This document shows, one piece after another, positions 1-10,433 of a DNA stretch of 64,000 nt. The stretch's first letter is position 1. Each line of letters starts with the position of its first letter. Position numbers and translations under genes: made by a program. The notes beneath the pieces are model-generated. The model had not been told where the DNA came from and ran no database searches. It saw only the letters and a list, made by a program, of their open reading frames with translations. Source of the stretch: Marinobacterium_A aestuariivivens (lineage in GTDB: Bacteria > Pseudomonadota > Gammaproteobacteria > Pseudomonadales > Balneatricaceae); the NCBI RefSeq assembly GCF_042661465.1, contig NZ_JBHSWE010000001.1, positions 2,728,001 to 2,792,000 on the forward strand, written 5' to 3'.

Positions 1-2
1 GC

Positions 3-62
3 CGCGACGGCTGCATGCTCTATATCAAGGAGAATGGCCTGGGTGGTCTGGCATCTTCGTAG
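3..62 (+). CDS. C-terminal tail of an upstream gene (partial)
   Basis: An open frame enters from the left edge and ends at a TAG inside the first TAGGTTGGG repeat. The visible tail reads RDGCMLYIKENGLGGLASS. It is too short to identify. The same arrangement, with a stop codon supplied by a CGTAGGTTGGG repeat, occurs at the end of the potI-like gene near 15555, which makes a genuine gene end plausible. Confidence 0.3.
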   Translation, partial: RDGCMLYIKENGLGGLASS

Positions 63-95
63 GTTGGGTGCAGCGGCACAGCCGCGTCACCCAAC
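58..95. repeat. Dispersed repeat, TAGGTTGGGTG type
   Basis: An inverted pair, GTAGGTTGGGTG and CACCCAAC, surrounds a short GC-rich centre. Related copies occur at 8644-8722, 15553-15667, 31990-32089, 33560-33639 and 61843-61884, always between genes or at gene ends. Confidence 0.6.
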
Positions 96-235
96 ACCCT
101 TCCCCTTGTACCAACCGAAACCAACCGATCTGTACGGCGATCGATATGACGGGTTCCGCGATGCCCTGGCTTCCCCTGGCCGTGATGAATCGGGTGCCAT
201 TGCATCGCTGCACCCATCCTACGAACTCACCACTT

Positions 236-673
236 TCAGCTTTCCAGCAAAAAAGTCACCGGTCCGTCGTTGGTCAACGAGACCTGCATATTGGCGCCGA
301 AGCGTCCGGTCGCGACGTCGTGGTGCAGGGCCCTGGCGCGCTCGACGAAGTAGTCGTAGAGACGTTCGCCCTGTTCGGGGCTGGCGCCGGACGAGAAGCT
401 CGGGCGCAGGCCTTTGCGGGTATCGGCAACCAGGGTGAACTGGGGCACGATCAGCAGGCCGCCTTCGGCCTGCTGCAGATTGAGGTTCATCTTGCCGTCG
501 GCGTCGGCGAAGATGCGATACCCCAGCACCTTGTTCAGCAGCTTGTCCGCGGCCGCCCCGTCATCGCTTTTTTCGACCCCTAGCAGCAGCAGAATGCCCG
601 GGCCTATGGCGCCGGTGCACTCGCCGTCCACGTCCACCTGCGCGGCGCCGACCCGTTGTATCAGAGCTTTCAT
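236..673 (-). CDS. dtd: D-aminoacyl-tRNA deacylase
   Basis: This enzyme hydrolyses D-amino acids from mischarged tRNA in the cytoplasm. At 145 residues it matches the usual DTD length and aligns end to end with the family: MKALIQRV at the N-terminus, GKMNLNLQQA at 60-69 and RPSFSSGASP at 90-99. The cross-subunit Gly-cisPro motif is present (NDGPVT, 135-140). The other signature, usually SQFTL, reads PQFTL at 77-81; the codon is a clear CCC. The gene lies 96 bases downstream of pip on the same strand, separated by a 54-bp perfect palindrome. The ATG at 673 is the only start that preserves the conserved N-terminus. Confidence 0.95.
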   Translation of the reverse strand: MKALIQRVGAAQVDVDGECTGAIGPGILLLLGVEKSDDGAAADKLLNKVLGYRIFADADGKMNLNLQQAEGGLLIVPQFTLVADTRKGLRPSFSSGASPEQGERLYDYFVERARALHHDVATGRFGANMQVSLTNDGPVTFLLES

Positions 674-730
674 TGATGCGGTTCCCGAAAAAGTCCGGAT
701 GGTACTGAGGGGAAGTCGATATTGGCAAGA

Positions 731-784
731 CGCAGCCGGGCCTGAATATGCGTAACGCGTTACGCATATTCAGGCCCGGCTGCG
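731..784. repeat. 54-bp perfect palindrome without a loop
   Basis: Bases 731-757 are the exact reverse complement of 758-784, centred on GCGTAACGCGTTACGC. The right arm includes the last codons and TGA of pip; the left arm lies in the pip-dtd gap. It could act as a transcription terminator for pip, but it has no T-tract. Confidence 0.9.
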
Positions 785-1720
785 GGCGAAGTGGTCGGTT
801 GCCTCGACGAGGTTGCTGATGGTGCCGGGCTCGAAACCCGAGTGGCCGGCATCGCGCACGATATGCAGTTCAGCCTGGGGCAGGGCCCGGTAGAGCGCAT
901 AGGCCTGCTCCACCGGACAGACCATGTCGTAGCGACCCTGTACGATGATGGTCGGAATTTCCTGAATCAGGTGGGCGTCGCGCAGGATCTGGTTCGGCTC
1001 GAGAAAGGCCCTGTTGACGAAATAGTGGGTCTCGATGCGGGCCATTGCCAGCGCCACATGGGGATCGGCGAAGTGGTCGATCACCTGGTGGTTCGGGTCG
1101 AGGGTCGAGCAGTGGCCTTCCCAGACCGACCAGGCCTTGGCGGCGGACATCCGGGCGATCTCGTTGTCGGCGGTCAGGCGGCGGTGATAGGCGCCGAGCA
1201 TGTCGTCGCGCTCGGCTTCCGGAATCGGCTGCTCGAACTCCTGCCAGTAGTCGGGAAACAGCGCATTGGCGCCGCGCTGATAGAACCAGTGCAGATCCTG
1301 GTCGCGGCAGAGGAAAATGCCGCGCAGAATCAGGCCGCTGACGCGCTCGGGATGCGCCTGGGCATAGATCAGACTCAGGGTCGATCCCCAGGAGCCGCCG
1401 AACAGCAGCCAGCGGTCGATGCCCAGATGAATGCGGATGCGTTCCATGTCGGCCACCAGGTGCCAGGTGGTGTTGGCGGCGAGGGAGGCATGGGGCGTCG
1501 AGCGGCCGCAGCCGCGCTGGTCGAACAGGATGATGCGGTATTTGTTGGGGTCGAAGAAGCCGCGATGGGCCGGGCTGCAGCCGCCGCCCGGGCCGCCATG
1601 CACGAACAGCACCGGCATGCCGTTCGGGTTGCCGCTTTCCTCCAGGTACAGGCTGTGGATATCGTCCACCTGAAGTCGCTGTTCGGCGTGGGGCGTCGGT
1701 TCCGGGTAAAGAGTGCGCAT
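770..1720 (-). CDS. pip: Proline iminopeptidase
   Basis: This is an alpha/beta-hydrolase of peptidase family S33 that releases N-terminal proline from peptides in the cytoplasm. Visible features are the oxyanion motif HGGPGGG (41-47), the nucleophile elbow GGSWGS (Ser110), and near the C-terminus the catalytic Asp in GRYDMV and His in DAGHSGFEP. The length of 316 aa is normal. I start at 1720 (MRTLYPEP); the reading frame continues to 1774, but those 18 residues do not belong to the family. The last codons fall inside the 54-bp palindrome. Confidence 0.93.
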   Translation of the reverse strand: MRTLYPEPTPHAEQRLQVDDIHSLYLEESGNPNGMPVLFVHGGPGGGCSPAHRGFFDPNKYRIILFDQRGCGRSTPHASLAANTTWHLVADMERIRIHLGIDRWLLFGGSWGSTLSLIYAQAHPERVSGLILRGIFLCRDQDLHWFYQRGANALFPDYWQEFEQPIPEAERDDMLGAYHRRLTADNEIARMSAAKAWSVWEGHCSTLDPNHQVIDHFADPHVALAMARIETHYFVNRAFLEPNQILRDAHLIQEIPTIIVQGRYDMVCPVEQAYALYRALPQAELHIVRDAGHSGFEPGTISNLVEATDHFARSRA

Positions 1721-1823
1721 GCGGATACCTGCTCTGTTGTTGCGGCTTTCAGCTTCATGCTGCTGACTGCCCATTATAGGGCCCGACCACTGTCACTGCA
1801 TCCCGCCGCAGGCGTTTAGCCGC

Positions 1824-1969
1824 TCTCGCGCATCCCTGCGCCCACGGCATGACCGACAGGGATGTCGGAAACATTGTCACTGCAGGAGCAAGTGACGATG
1901 ACCGTTCATCCTGAACATCGCCGTTCTCGCGCATCCCTGCGCCCACGGCATACCGTTCATCCTGAACAT
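1824..1969. repeat. Duplicated intergenic segments
   Basis: A 27-bp segment at 1824-1850 (TCTCGCGCATCCC through CCACGGCAT) recurs exactly at 1925-1951. ACCGTTCATCCTGAACAT occurs at 1901-1918 and again at 1952-1969. No gene is apparent between pip and typA. Confidence 0.7.
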
Positions 1970-2003
1970 AAAAAAACCGGAAGGCCTTTCGGTCTTCCGG
2001 TTT
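1970..2003 (-). terminator. Intrinsic terminator of typA
   Basis: On the minus strand the arms AAACCGGAAG and CTTCCGGTTT pair around a 10-base loop and are followed by a run of T. It lies 30 bases past the typA stop codon. Confidence 0.85.
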
Positions 2004-2032
2004 CGATAGCCGGTCCCGGTCGGGACGCCATA

Positions 2033-3841
<1,809 letters not shown>

Positions 3842-3936
3842 CAGTTCTTACCTTCAAGAAAATCGCAAAGGCGGCATTATACGGGAGCAGGCCCGAACAA
3901 GCGATCAGTGATTGATCAGGTCGCACAAGGGCCTGC

Positions 3937-3975
3937 CTGCCACAAAAAAGGCATTCAGGCTCTTTTTTGTGGCAG
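3937..3975. other. Hairpin with A6/T6 arms between typA and glnA
   Basis: CTGCCACAAAAAAG (3937-3950) and CTTTTTTGTGGCAG (3962-3975) are exact complements around an 11-base loop. Because it contains both an A- and a T-run it could end transcription in either direction, insulating the two divergent genes. That role is inferred. Confidence 0.6.
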
Positions 3976-4040
3976 ACAGCTTTGAAGCCGTTAAAGTATG
4001 ATGTGGCGGCTGATGTACGGGCAGGCATCAATCTCATCCA

Positions 4041-4057
4041 TGCACAATCTTGGTGCA
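4041..4057. promoter_or_regulatory. NtrC enhancer site upstream of glnA
   Basis: TGCACAATCTTGGTGCA matches the NtrC consensus (TGCAC, 7-base centre, GTGCA). It lies about 110 bases upstream of the sigma54 -24 element, a typical enhancer distance. Confidence 0.8.
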
Positions 4058-4150
4058 TTCTCTGAGGTCGTGCTCGCTAATGGTGCGGTATGGTGGCGAT
4101 TTATGGCCCTGTAATGGCCTGAAAACAGGCATCTAGGCCTTTTTCAGTGC

Positions 4151-4166
4151 TGGCACGGAGATTGCT
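4151..4166 (+). promoter_or_regulatory. Sigma54 promoter of glnA
   Basis: TGGCACGGAGATTGCT is a near-perfect -24/-12 element (TGGCAC, N5, TTGCT), about 85 bases ahead of the glnA start. With the upstream NtrC site it predicts induction under nitrogen limitation. Confidence 0.9.
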
Positions 4167-4251
4167 GTACGTACAGCCAAGAGGTTTCGGCCGAATTTAC
4201 AGTACTGCAGAACCACAGGTCTGGCAGTTTCAACAGAGTGGAGAAAGGCAA

Positions 4252-5658
4252 ATGTCAGAGAAAACTCTGAACCTGATCAAAGAAAGCGAAGCGCGCTGGA
4301 TCGATATGCGCTTTACCGATTTCAAAGGTAAAGAGCAGCACGTCACCATTCCGGTTTCCGACATGGGCGACGAATTTTTCGAAGAAGGCAAGATGTTCGA
4401 TGGTTCCTCCATCGCCGGCTGGAAGGGTATCAACGAATCCGACATGATCCTGATGCCGGACGACAGCGCCTCCGTGCTGGACCCGTTCGCCGAAGACGCC
4501 ACCGTCATCGTGCGCTGCAACATCGTCGAGCCGTCCACCGGCCAGGGCTATGACCGCGACCCGCGCTCGGTCGCCACTCGCGCCGAAGAGTACCTGAGGT
4601 CCACCGGCATCGCCGACAGCGCCATGCTGGGCCCGGAGCCGGAATTCTTCGTATTCGATTCCGTTGAATGGCACGCTGAAATCGGTGGCTGCGGCTACAG
4701 CATCGGTTCCGAAGAGGCCGCCTGGTCCTCCAACAAGCAGTTCGAAGGCCGCAATATCGGTCACCGTCCGCGCGTCAAGGGCGGCTACTTCCCGGTTCCG
4801 CCGATCGACTCCCTGCACGACCTGCGTGCTGCGATGTGCGACGCCATGGAAGCCATGGGCCTGACCATCGAAGTTCACCACCACGAAGTGGCCACCGCCG
4901 GTCAGTGTGAAATCGGCGTACGCGGCAACACCCTGGTGAAGAAGGCCGACGAAGTTCAGATCCTGAAATACTGCGTACACAACGTTGCCCACAGCTACGG
5001 CAAGACTGCGACCTTCATGCCGAAGCCGCTGGTTGGCGACAACGGTTCCGGTATGCACGTTCACCTGTCCATGTCCAAGGACGGCGTCAACATCTTCGCC
5101 GGTGACGGTTACGGCGGTCTGAGCGACGAAGCGCTGTACTACATTGGCGGTATCGTCAAGCACGCCAAGGCGCTGAATGCGCTGTGCAACCCGGCCACTA
5201 ACTCCTACAAGCGTCTGGTGCCGGGCTTCGAAGCACCGGTCATGCTGGCATACTCCGCCCGCAACCGTTCCGCTTCGCTGCGTATTCCGTACACCACCAG
5301 CCCGAAGGCGCGCCGCGTCGAAGCCCGCTTCCCGGATCCGGCTGCCAACCCGTACCTGTGCTTCGCAGCGCTGCTGATGGCCGGTATCGACGGTATCCAG
5401 AACAAAATCCACCCGGGCGACCCGGCCGACAAGGATCTGTACGACCTGCCGCCGGAAGAAGCGAAAGAGATCCCGACCGTGGCCGAGAGCCTGACCGAAG
5501 CGCTGAACGCGCTGGAGCAGGATCGCGAGTTCCTGACCAAGGGTGGTGTCTTCTCCGACGACATGCTGGATGCCTACATCCGCCTGAAGCGCGAAGACGT
5601 AGCCCGTGTGAACATGACCACTCACCCGGTCGAGTTCGACCTCTATTACTCCGTATAA
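4252..5658 (+). CDS. glnA: Glutamine synthetase, type I
   Basis: This is the cytoplasmic ATP-dependent ligase that makes glutamine from glutamate and ammonium, the entry point of nitrogen assimilation. The 468 aa contain the usual landmarks: FDGSSIAGWKGI, the metal-binding GPEPEFFVFD, NGSGMHVHLSMSKDG, and the adenylylation region near residues 390-400 (KIHPGDPADKDLYDLPPEE). I choose ATG 4252, preceded by GGAGAAAGG, rather than the in-frame ATG at 4147, because the sigma54 promoter lies downstream of 4147. A terminator follows the stop codon. ntrB and ntrC come next. Confidence 0.98.
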   Translation: MSEKTLNLIKESEARWIDMRFTDFKGKEQHVTIPVSDMGDEFFEEGKMFDGSSIAGWKGINESDMILMPDDSASVLDPFAEDATVIVRCNIVEPSTGQGYDRDPRSVATRAEEYLRSTGIADSAMLGPEPEFFVFDSVEWHAEIGGCGYSIGSEEAAWSSNKQFEGRNIGHRPRVKGGYFPVPPIDSLHDLRAAMCDAMEAMGLTIEVHHHEVATAGQCEIGVRGNTLVKKADEVQILKYCVHNVAHSYGKTATFMPKPLVGDNGSGMHVHLSMSKDGVNIFAGDGYGGLSDEALYYIGGIVKHAKALNALCNPATNSYKRLVPGFEAPVMLAYSARNRSASLRIPYTTSPKARRVEARFPDPAANPYLCFAALLMAGIDGIQNKIHPGDPADKDLYDLPPEEAKEIPTVAESLTEALNALEQDREFLTKGGVFSDDMLDAYIRLKREDVARVNMTTHPVEFDLYYSV

Positions 5659-5699
5659 GGCATCGCGGGCCGCTCTGCGGCCCCATTCCTGCGGAATCG

Positions 5700-5725
5700 A
5701 ACCTCCCTTCGGGGAGGTTTTTTTG
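5700..5725 (+). terminator. Intrinsic terminator of glnA
   Basis: AACCTCCC and GGGAGGTT pair around a TTCG-type loop, followed by a T-tract, about 40 bases after the glnA stop codon. Confidence 0.92.
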
Positions 5726-5783
5726 TACATGGATGTACTTATCCTGCGAGCACAGGGATGTGCTGGAGCAGGGTTTGTTTTGG

Positions 5784-5870
5784 GGTGACGCGTAACGCGT
5801 CACCTGTCACGCCTCCCCTGACAGGTGCTCCTGCATTGTCAGGATTTCCACCATCCATGGCGGTCACGCC
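5784..5870. repeat. Palindrome and CCATCCATGGCGG repeat
   Basis: GGTGACGCGT and ACGCGTCACC (5784-5804) form a perfect inverted repeat around one A. It is followed by a reversed copy (5825-5870) of the dispersed element whose core is CCATCCATGGCGG, flanked by CTCCTGCA. Confidence 0.6.
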
Positions 5871-5885
5871 TCTTTACGATACATG

Positions 5886-5913
5886 TGCATTTATTGGTGC
5901 AATCTTGTGCACC
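5886..5913. promoter_or_regulatory. Overlapping NtrC-like sites upstream of ntrB
   Basis: TGCATTTATTGGTGCA (5886-5901) overlaps GGTGCA-N6-TGCACC (5896-5913). Both resemble NtrC half-site pairs with altered spacing. In enterics the glnL promoter is likewise bound by NtrC, so autoregulation is likely. The ntrB start lies about 185 bases downstream. Confidence 0.5.
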
Positions 5914-6097
5914 AAAATAGTGCGACGCTGTCTATCCTTTTAGAGCGTCCCCTGGCGGCCATTTGACGCGAGCCCCGGTATGGCGCACAGAGTCAGGAAT
6001 TGCTGCGGAAACAGAGAGTTGGCGCCGTTCTTGCAGTATCTTAATTGCGGTCCGGGCCTGTTGCCCGGTGACCAGCCGCATAGCTATCGGATCCCCT

Positions 6098-7182
6098 ATG
6101 TTCAGATCGTCACAGTACAAACAGATACTCGACAACCTCACCACGGCGGTGGTCATGCTCGATGGGGCTTTGTGCATCGAGTACATGAATCCGGCCGCGG
6201 AGATGCTGTTCGAGGCCAGTATGCGCCGGCTTCAGGGGATGTCGGCCGACGAGTGGCTGGCGGCCAGTCCGGACGAGCTGGCGGTGCTGCGCGAATCGCA
6301 GCTCTCCGGTCACCCCTACACCAAGCGCGAAGCCCGGATGGTGACCATGGGCGGACGTGAACTGACGGTCGATTACAGCGTCAACTCGATCCTGCATGCC
6401 CACGGCGACCGCAGTCTGCTGGTGGAAGTGGAGGCGCGTGACCGCCTGATGCGCATCGAGCGCGAGGAAGAGTTGCTGACGCGCCATGCCTCCGCCCGCA
6501 ATCTGGTGCGGGGCCTGGCACACGAGATCAAAAACCCGCTGGGGGGATCCGCGGCGCCGCGCAGTTGCTGGAGCGGGAGCTGAATGATGCCGATCTGCAC
6601 GAATACACCCGGGTGATCATCGACGAGGCGGACCGGTTGCGCAATCTGGTGGACCGTCTGCTGGGGCCGCGCAGGCTGCCGCAGATGTCCGATGTGAATA
6701 TCCATGCCATTCTCGAGCGGGTCTGCAGTCTGGTCAGCGCCGAAAGCGGCGGCTGGCTCTCCATTCAGCGCGATTACGACCCCAGCATCCCGGAGTTTAC
6801 CGGCGATGCCGAGCAGCTGATCCAGGCGGTGCTCAACATCGTGCGCAATGGCATGCAGGCGCTGGAGCGCTCCGCAACGCCGGATCCGACCCTTTCGCTG
6901 CGCACCCGTGCTCTGCGCCAGATCACCCTCGGCACCGAGCGTCATCGGCTGGTGTGCTGTGTCTACATCACCGACAACGGCCCCGGTATTCCCGACGATA
7001 TTCTCAATAACATCTTCTACCCGATGGTCACCGGCCATGCCGACGGCACCGGCCTTGGGCTCTCGATCGCGCAGTCGATCATCAATCAGCATCACGGCCT
7101 GATCGAGTGCGCCACCGAACCGGGTGAGACCCAATTCAAACTCTTTATTCCGCTGGAGCATCACGATGAGAATCTCAGGTAA
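6098..7182 (+). CDS. glnL: Nitrogen sensor histidine kinase NtrB (frameshift in assembly)
   Basis: NtrB phosphorylates and dephosphorylates NtrC in response to PII. The N-terminal part has a PAS domain (ILDNLTTAVVMLDGALCIEY) and the phospho-acceptor His in GLAHEIKNPLGG. The C-terminal ATPase has the N-box VLNIVRNGMQAL, DNGPGIP and DGTGLGLSI. The frame breaks in a run of six G at 6541-6546, right after the H-box. A seventh G restores HEIKNPLGGIRGAAQLLE, so I read this as one gene with a sequencing error. The stop codon overlaps the ntrC start by 17 bases. Confidence 0.9.
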
Positions 7183-8596
7183 CGTCTGGATCGTGGACGA
7201 CGACCGGTCGATCCGCTGGGTGCTGGAAAAGGCGCTGGGCCAGGCGGGGCTCGATACCCAGTCGTTCGACAGTGCCGACGATCTGCTGCGTCGCCTCAGC
7301 CGCGACTGCCCCGATGCGGTCATCAGCGATATTCGCATGCCCGGCACCGACGGGCTGCAGATGCTGGACCAGGTGCAGGAGAGTCATCCGGAACTGCCAA
7401 TCATCATCATGACGGCGCACTCGGACCTCGAGAGCGCGGTGGCTTCCTACCAGGGCGGTGCCTTCGAATACCTGCCCAAGCCGTTCGATGTCGACGAAGC
7501 GGTGGCGCTGGTGCAGCGTGCCGTGGCCCATGCCCGCGAGCAGCAGCAGGGCGTCACCGAGCAGGTAATGGGGCGGGCCACCGAGATCATCGGCGAAGCG
7601 CCGGCGATGCAGGAGGTGTTCCGTGCCATCGGCCGGCTCTCCCAGTCCAATATCACCGTGCTGATCAATGGCGAGTCGGGTACCGGCAAAGAGCTGGTGG
7701 CCCATGCGCTGCACAAGCACAGCCCAAGGGCCAGCCGGCCCTTTATCCCGCTGAACATGGCGGCGATACCGAAGGATCTGATCGAATCGGAGCTCTTCGG
7801 GCATGAAAAGGGTGCCTTTACCGGGGCCGCCGCAGCGAGAAGAGGCCGGTTCGAGCAGGCTGACGGCGGTACCCTTTTTCTTGACGAGATCGGCGACATG
7901 CCGGCCGATACCCAGACACGGCTGTTGCGTGTGCTGGCCGATGGCGAATTCTACCGCGTCGGTGGTCATACACCGGTCAAGGTCGATGTGCGGATCATTG
8001 CCGCGACCCATCAGAACCTCGAGAAGCTGGTGGCCGACGGACGTTTCCGCGAGGACCTTTTCCATCGCCTCAACGTCATCCGCATCCACATACCGAAGCT
8101 GTCGGACCGGCGCGAGGATATCCCGCGTCTGGCGCAGCATTTCCTCGCCACCTCGGCCAAGGAGCTCAACGTCGAACCCAAGATGCTGAAGCCGGACACC
8201 GAGAAATTCATCTGTCACCTGCCCTGGCAGGGCAACGTGCGCCAGCTCGAGAACACCTGTCGCTGGCTGACGGTGATGGCGTCGGGACGGGAGGTGCTGA
8301 TCGAGGATCTGCCGCCGGAACTGCTGGAGCAGCAGGAGCAGGGCGCCACGGTCAGCAGCAACTGGGAGCAGGCGCTGCGCCTCTGGACCGATCAGCAGCT
8401 CGGCTGCGGCCGTCAGGGAATCCTGGAGGAGGCGGTGCCGGCCTTCGAGCGCATCATGATCGAGACCGCGCTTAAGCACACCGCCGGGCGCCGCCGCGAC
8501 GCCGCCCAATTGCTGGGCTGGGGCCGCAACACCCTGACCCGCAAGATCAAGGAGCTCGGCATGGACGGCGACAACGACCAGGACGAGGATGAGTAG
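7166..8596 (+). CDS. glnG: Nitrogen regulation response regulator NtrC
   Basis: NtrC is the sigma54-dependent activator phosphorylated by NtrB. The 476 aa comprise a receiver domain (VWIVDDDRSIRWVLEKAL, phospho-Asp in DAVISDIRMPG, Lys in YLPKPFD), an AAA+ domain with Walker A GESGTGKE, the sigma54-contacting loop GAFTGA, Walker B GGTLFLDEIG, and a C-terminal Fis-type HTH (AAQLLGWGRNTLTRKIKELG). It starts at ATG 7166 inside the end of ntrB, which implies translational coupling. It is expected to act at the glnA sigma54 promoter in this window. Confidence 0.97.
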   Translation: MRISGNVWIVDDDRSIRWVLEKALGQAGLDTQSFDSADDLLRRLSRDCPDAVISDIRMPGTDGLQMLDQVQESHPELPIIIMTAHSDLESAVASYQGGAFEYLPKPFDVDEAVALVQRAVAHAREQQQGVTEQVMGRATEIIGEAPAMQEVFRAIGRLSQSNITVLINGESGTGKELVAHALHKHSPRASRPFIPLNMAAIPKDLIESELFGHEKGAFTGAAAARRGRFEQADGGTLFLDEIGDMPADTQTRLLRVLADGEFYRVGGHTPVKVDVRIIAATHQNLEKLVADGRFREDLFHRLNVIRIHIPKLSDRREDIPRLAQHFLATSAKELNVEPKMLKPDTEKFICHLPWQGNVRQLENTCRWLTVMASGREVLIEDLPPELLEQQEQGATVSSNWEQALRLWTDQQLGCGRQGILEEAVPAFERIMIETALKHTAGRRRDAAQLLGWGRNTLTRKIKELGMDGDNDQDEDE

Positions 8597-8643
8597 GAGC
8601 CGCGCCCCGCGGCGAATAGGTCCGGCACGGCGGTGCCGAACAT

Positions 8644-8722
8644 GTAGGGTGGGTTAGACGCGCCTCACGCCTGCTCTCAGACTCCTGCTGAATTCGGGCG
8701 CGTCGTAACCCACCCTACATTT
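8644..8722. repeat. Dispersed repeat, GTAGGGTGGGTTAG type
   Basis: GTAGGGTGGGTTA and TAACCCACCCTAC are inverted ends around about 50 bases. The element fills the gap between the convergent ntrC and aminotransferase genes and may serve as a bidirectional terminator. Confidence 0.7.
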
Positions 8723-8734
8723 CAAGTTGGCTTT

Positions 8735-10132
8735 TTATAAGCCCTTTTCCCGAACACTCGCCAGTGTCAGGTCGAAGCATTTGCGCACCTTGGCGCAAAG
8801 CTCGTCCACTTCGTCGCGGCTGATCACCAGTGGCGGCGACAGCACCATGCGGTCGCCGACGGCGCGCATGATCAGACCATTTTCGAAGCAGTGGTCGCGG
8901 CAGAGGGTGCCCACGGTGCCCTCGTTGTCGAAGAACTGTCGGGTCTCGCGATCCTTCACCAGTGCAATGCCGGCGACCAGGCCGGTGCCCTCGATATGAC
9001 CGGCCAGCGGGTGGTCGGCCAGGGCTGCGCGCAGTCGTTGCTGGAAGTAGGGGCCTATATCGTCGGCGACATAATCCACAACCCCGTCCTGCTTCATCAG
9101 GCGGATATTGGCGATCGCCACTGCCGCCGCGACCGGATGGCCGGAGTAGGTGAAACCGTGGAAGAACTCGCCGCCTTTTGCGATAAAGCAGTTGGCGACG
9201 CGATCGCCCACGGCAACGGCCGAAATCGGCATATAACCCGACGACAGGCCCTTGGCCATCGACATCAGATCCGGTTCGATACCGAAGGTCTGGGAGCCGA
9301 ACCAGCTGCCGGTACGACCGAAGCCGCAGATCACCTCGTCGGCGGCCAGCAGGATATCGTACTTGCGGCAGATGCGCTGGATCTCCGGCCAGTAGCTCGC
9401 CGGCGGCACGATGACGCCGCCGGCGCCCTGGATGGGTTCGCCGATAAAGGCGGCGACTCTCTCCGGGCCCACTTCCAGAATCTTCTCCTCCAGCGCCATG
9501 GCGGTCTTGAGGCCGAAGGCTTCCTCGTCCAGTCCGTCGGCTTCGCCATACCAGTAGGGCTGGTCGATATGCTCGATGTCCGGCAGGAAGGGGCCGCCCT
9601 GCTTGTGCATGGCACCCATGCCGCCGATGCTGGTGCCGCCGATGGTGCTGCCGTGGTAGGCATTCCTGCGTCCGATCAGCACGGTTTTCTCCGACTTGCC
9701 TTCAAGGCTCCAGTACTGGCGAATCATCCGGATCAGGGTGTCGACGGCTTCGGATCCGGAGTTGGCGAAGAATACATGGTTCAGGTCGCCCGGCGTGACG
9801 CTGGCGATCTCCTGGGCCAGCACCGCGGCCGGGGTGGTCGTGGTCTGGAAGAAATGGTTGTAGTAGGGCAGTTCGTCGAGCTGGTGCTTGGCGGCATCGA
9901 TCAGCTCCCGGCGGCCGTAACCCAGGTTCACGCACCAGAGGCCGGCCATGCCGTCCAGAATGCGGTTGCCCTCCGAATCCCAGACATAGACGCCTTCGCC
10001 CCGGACAATGACGCGGGCCCCCTTGCGGTTCAGTGCCGCGGTATCGGTGAACGGATGCCAGTGGTGGCTGGCGTCGATCTGCTGCACCGCTGCGGTGAGG
10101 TTTTCGGTCCGGGTAACGACATTTGCAACCAT
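8735..10132 (-). CDS. Class III aminotransferase, putrescine/polyamine-pyruvate type (SpuC-like)
   Basis: This PLP enzyme probably transfers the amino group of putrescine or another diamine to pyruvate. It is close to Pseudomonas SpuC throughout: HPFTDTAALNRKGARVI, LDGMAGLWCVNLGYGR, FFANSGSEAVDTLIRM, IGEPIQGAGGVIVPP and the PLP-binding Lys in MAKGLSSGYMPISAV. The 465-aa product starts at ATG 10132, preceded by GAGGAG; the frame extends 25 residues further without similarity. Two TGTGATCACA-type palindromes lie 75-125 bases upstream. The nearby polyamine transporter supports a polyamine substrate, but other omega-amine donors are possible. Confidence 0.88.
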   Translation of the reverse strand: MVANVVTRTENLTAAVQQIDASHHWHPFTDTAALNRKGARVIVRGEGVYVWDSEGNRILDGMAGLWCVNLGYGRRELIDAAKHQLDELPYYNHFFQTTTTPAAVLAQEIASVTPGDLNHVFFANSGSEAVDTLIRMIRQYWSLEGKSEKTVLIGRRNAYHGSTIGGTSIGGMGAMHKQGGPFLPDIEHIDQPYWYGEADGLDEEAFGLKTAMALEEKILEVGPERVAAFIGEPIQGAGGVIVPPASYWPEIQRICRKYDILLAADEVICGFGRTGSWFGSQTFGIEPDLMSMAKGLSSGYMPISAVAVGDRVANCFIAKGGEFFHGFTYSGHPVAAAVAIANIRLMKQDGVVDYVADDIGPYFQQRLRAALADHPLAGHIEGTGLVAGIALVKDRETRQFFDNEGTVGTLCRDHCFENGLIMRAVGDRMVLSPPLVISRDEVDELCAKVRKCFDLTLASVREKGL

Positions 10133-10206
10133 GATGCGCTCCTCTGGTGTCGGCCGGCAGCGCGAACGGTCATCGGGCTGTCGGGCTGCTCTTTGAATTT
10201 GCATCA

Positions 10207-10256
10207 TTTTGTGATCACAAAATAATTAAAGTCAATATATATTTGTGATCACGAAA
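10207..10256. promoter_or_regulatory. Two palindromic operators upstream of the aminotransferase
   Basis: TTTTGTGATCACAAAA (10207-10222) and TTTGTGATCACGAAA (10242-10256) are 35 bases apart centre to centre. The same core recurs at 11240-11253 ahead of gntR and the potF-like gene. They are probably sites for the neighbouring GntR regulator. Confidence 0.6.
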
Positions 10257-10292
10257 TGGAGGCAGCAAGCAACTTGTGGGTGAGGATCCCGT

Positions 10293-10433
10293 TGTGGGAG
10301 CCCGCTCCGCGGGCGAATGGATATGGCGGCATCGGGAGCGAGCTCCTGCGGGATTCCGGTTTCCGACTGTGGGAGCGGCGTCTCGCCGCGAAGATCTGGC
10401 TCGAGAGCTAATCGCGGCGGGGCGCCGCTCCCA
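10293..10433. repeat. REP-like cluster (GTGGGAGC type)
   Basis: Several inverted units of the form GTGGGAGCxxGC...GCGGGC are clustered here, including GTGGGAGCGGCGTCTCGCCGC and its reverse near 10415. The cluster runs into the 3' end of the GntR gene, so its last codons (KAAVGAAPRRD) derive from the repeat. Confidence 0.7.
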
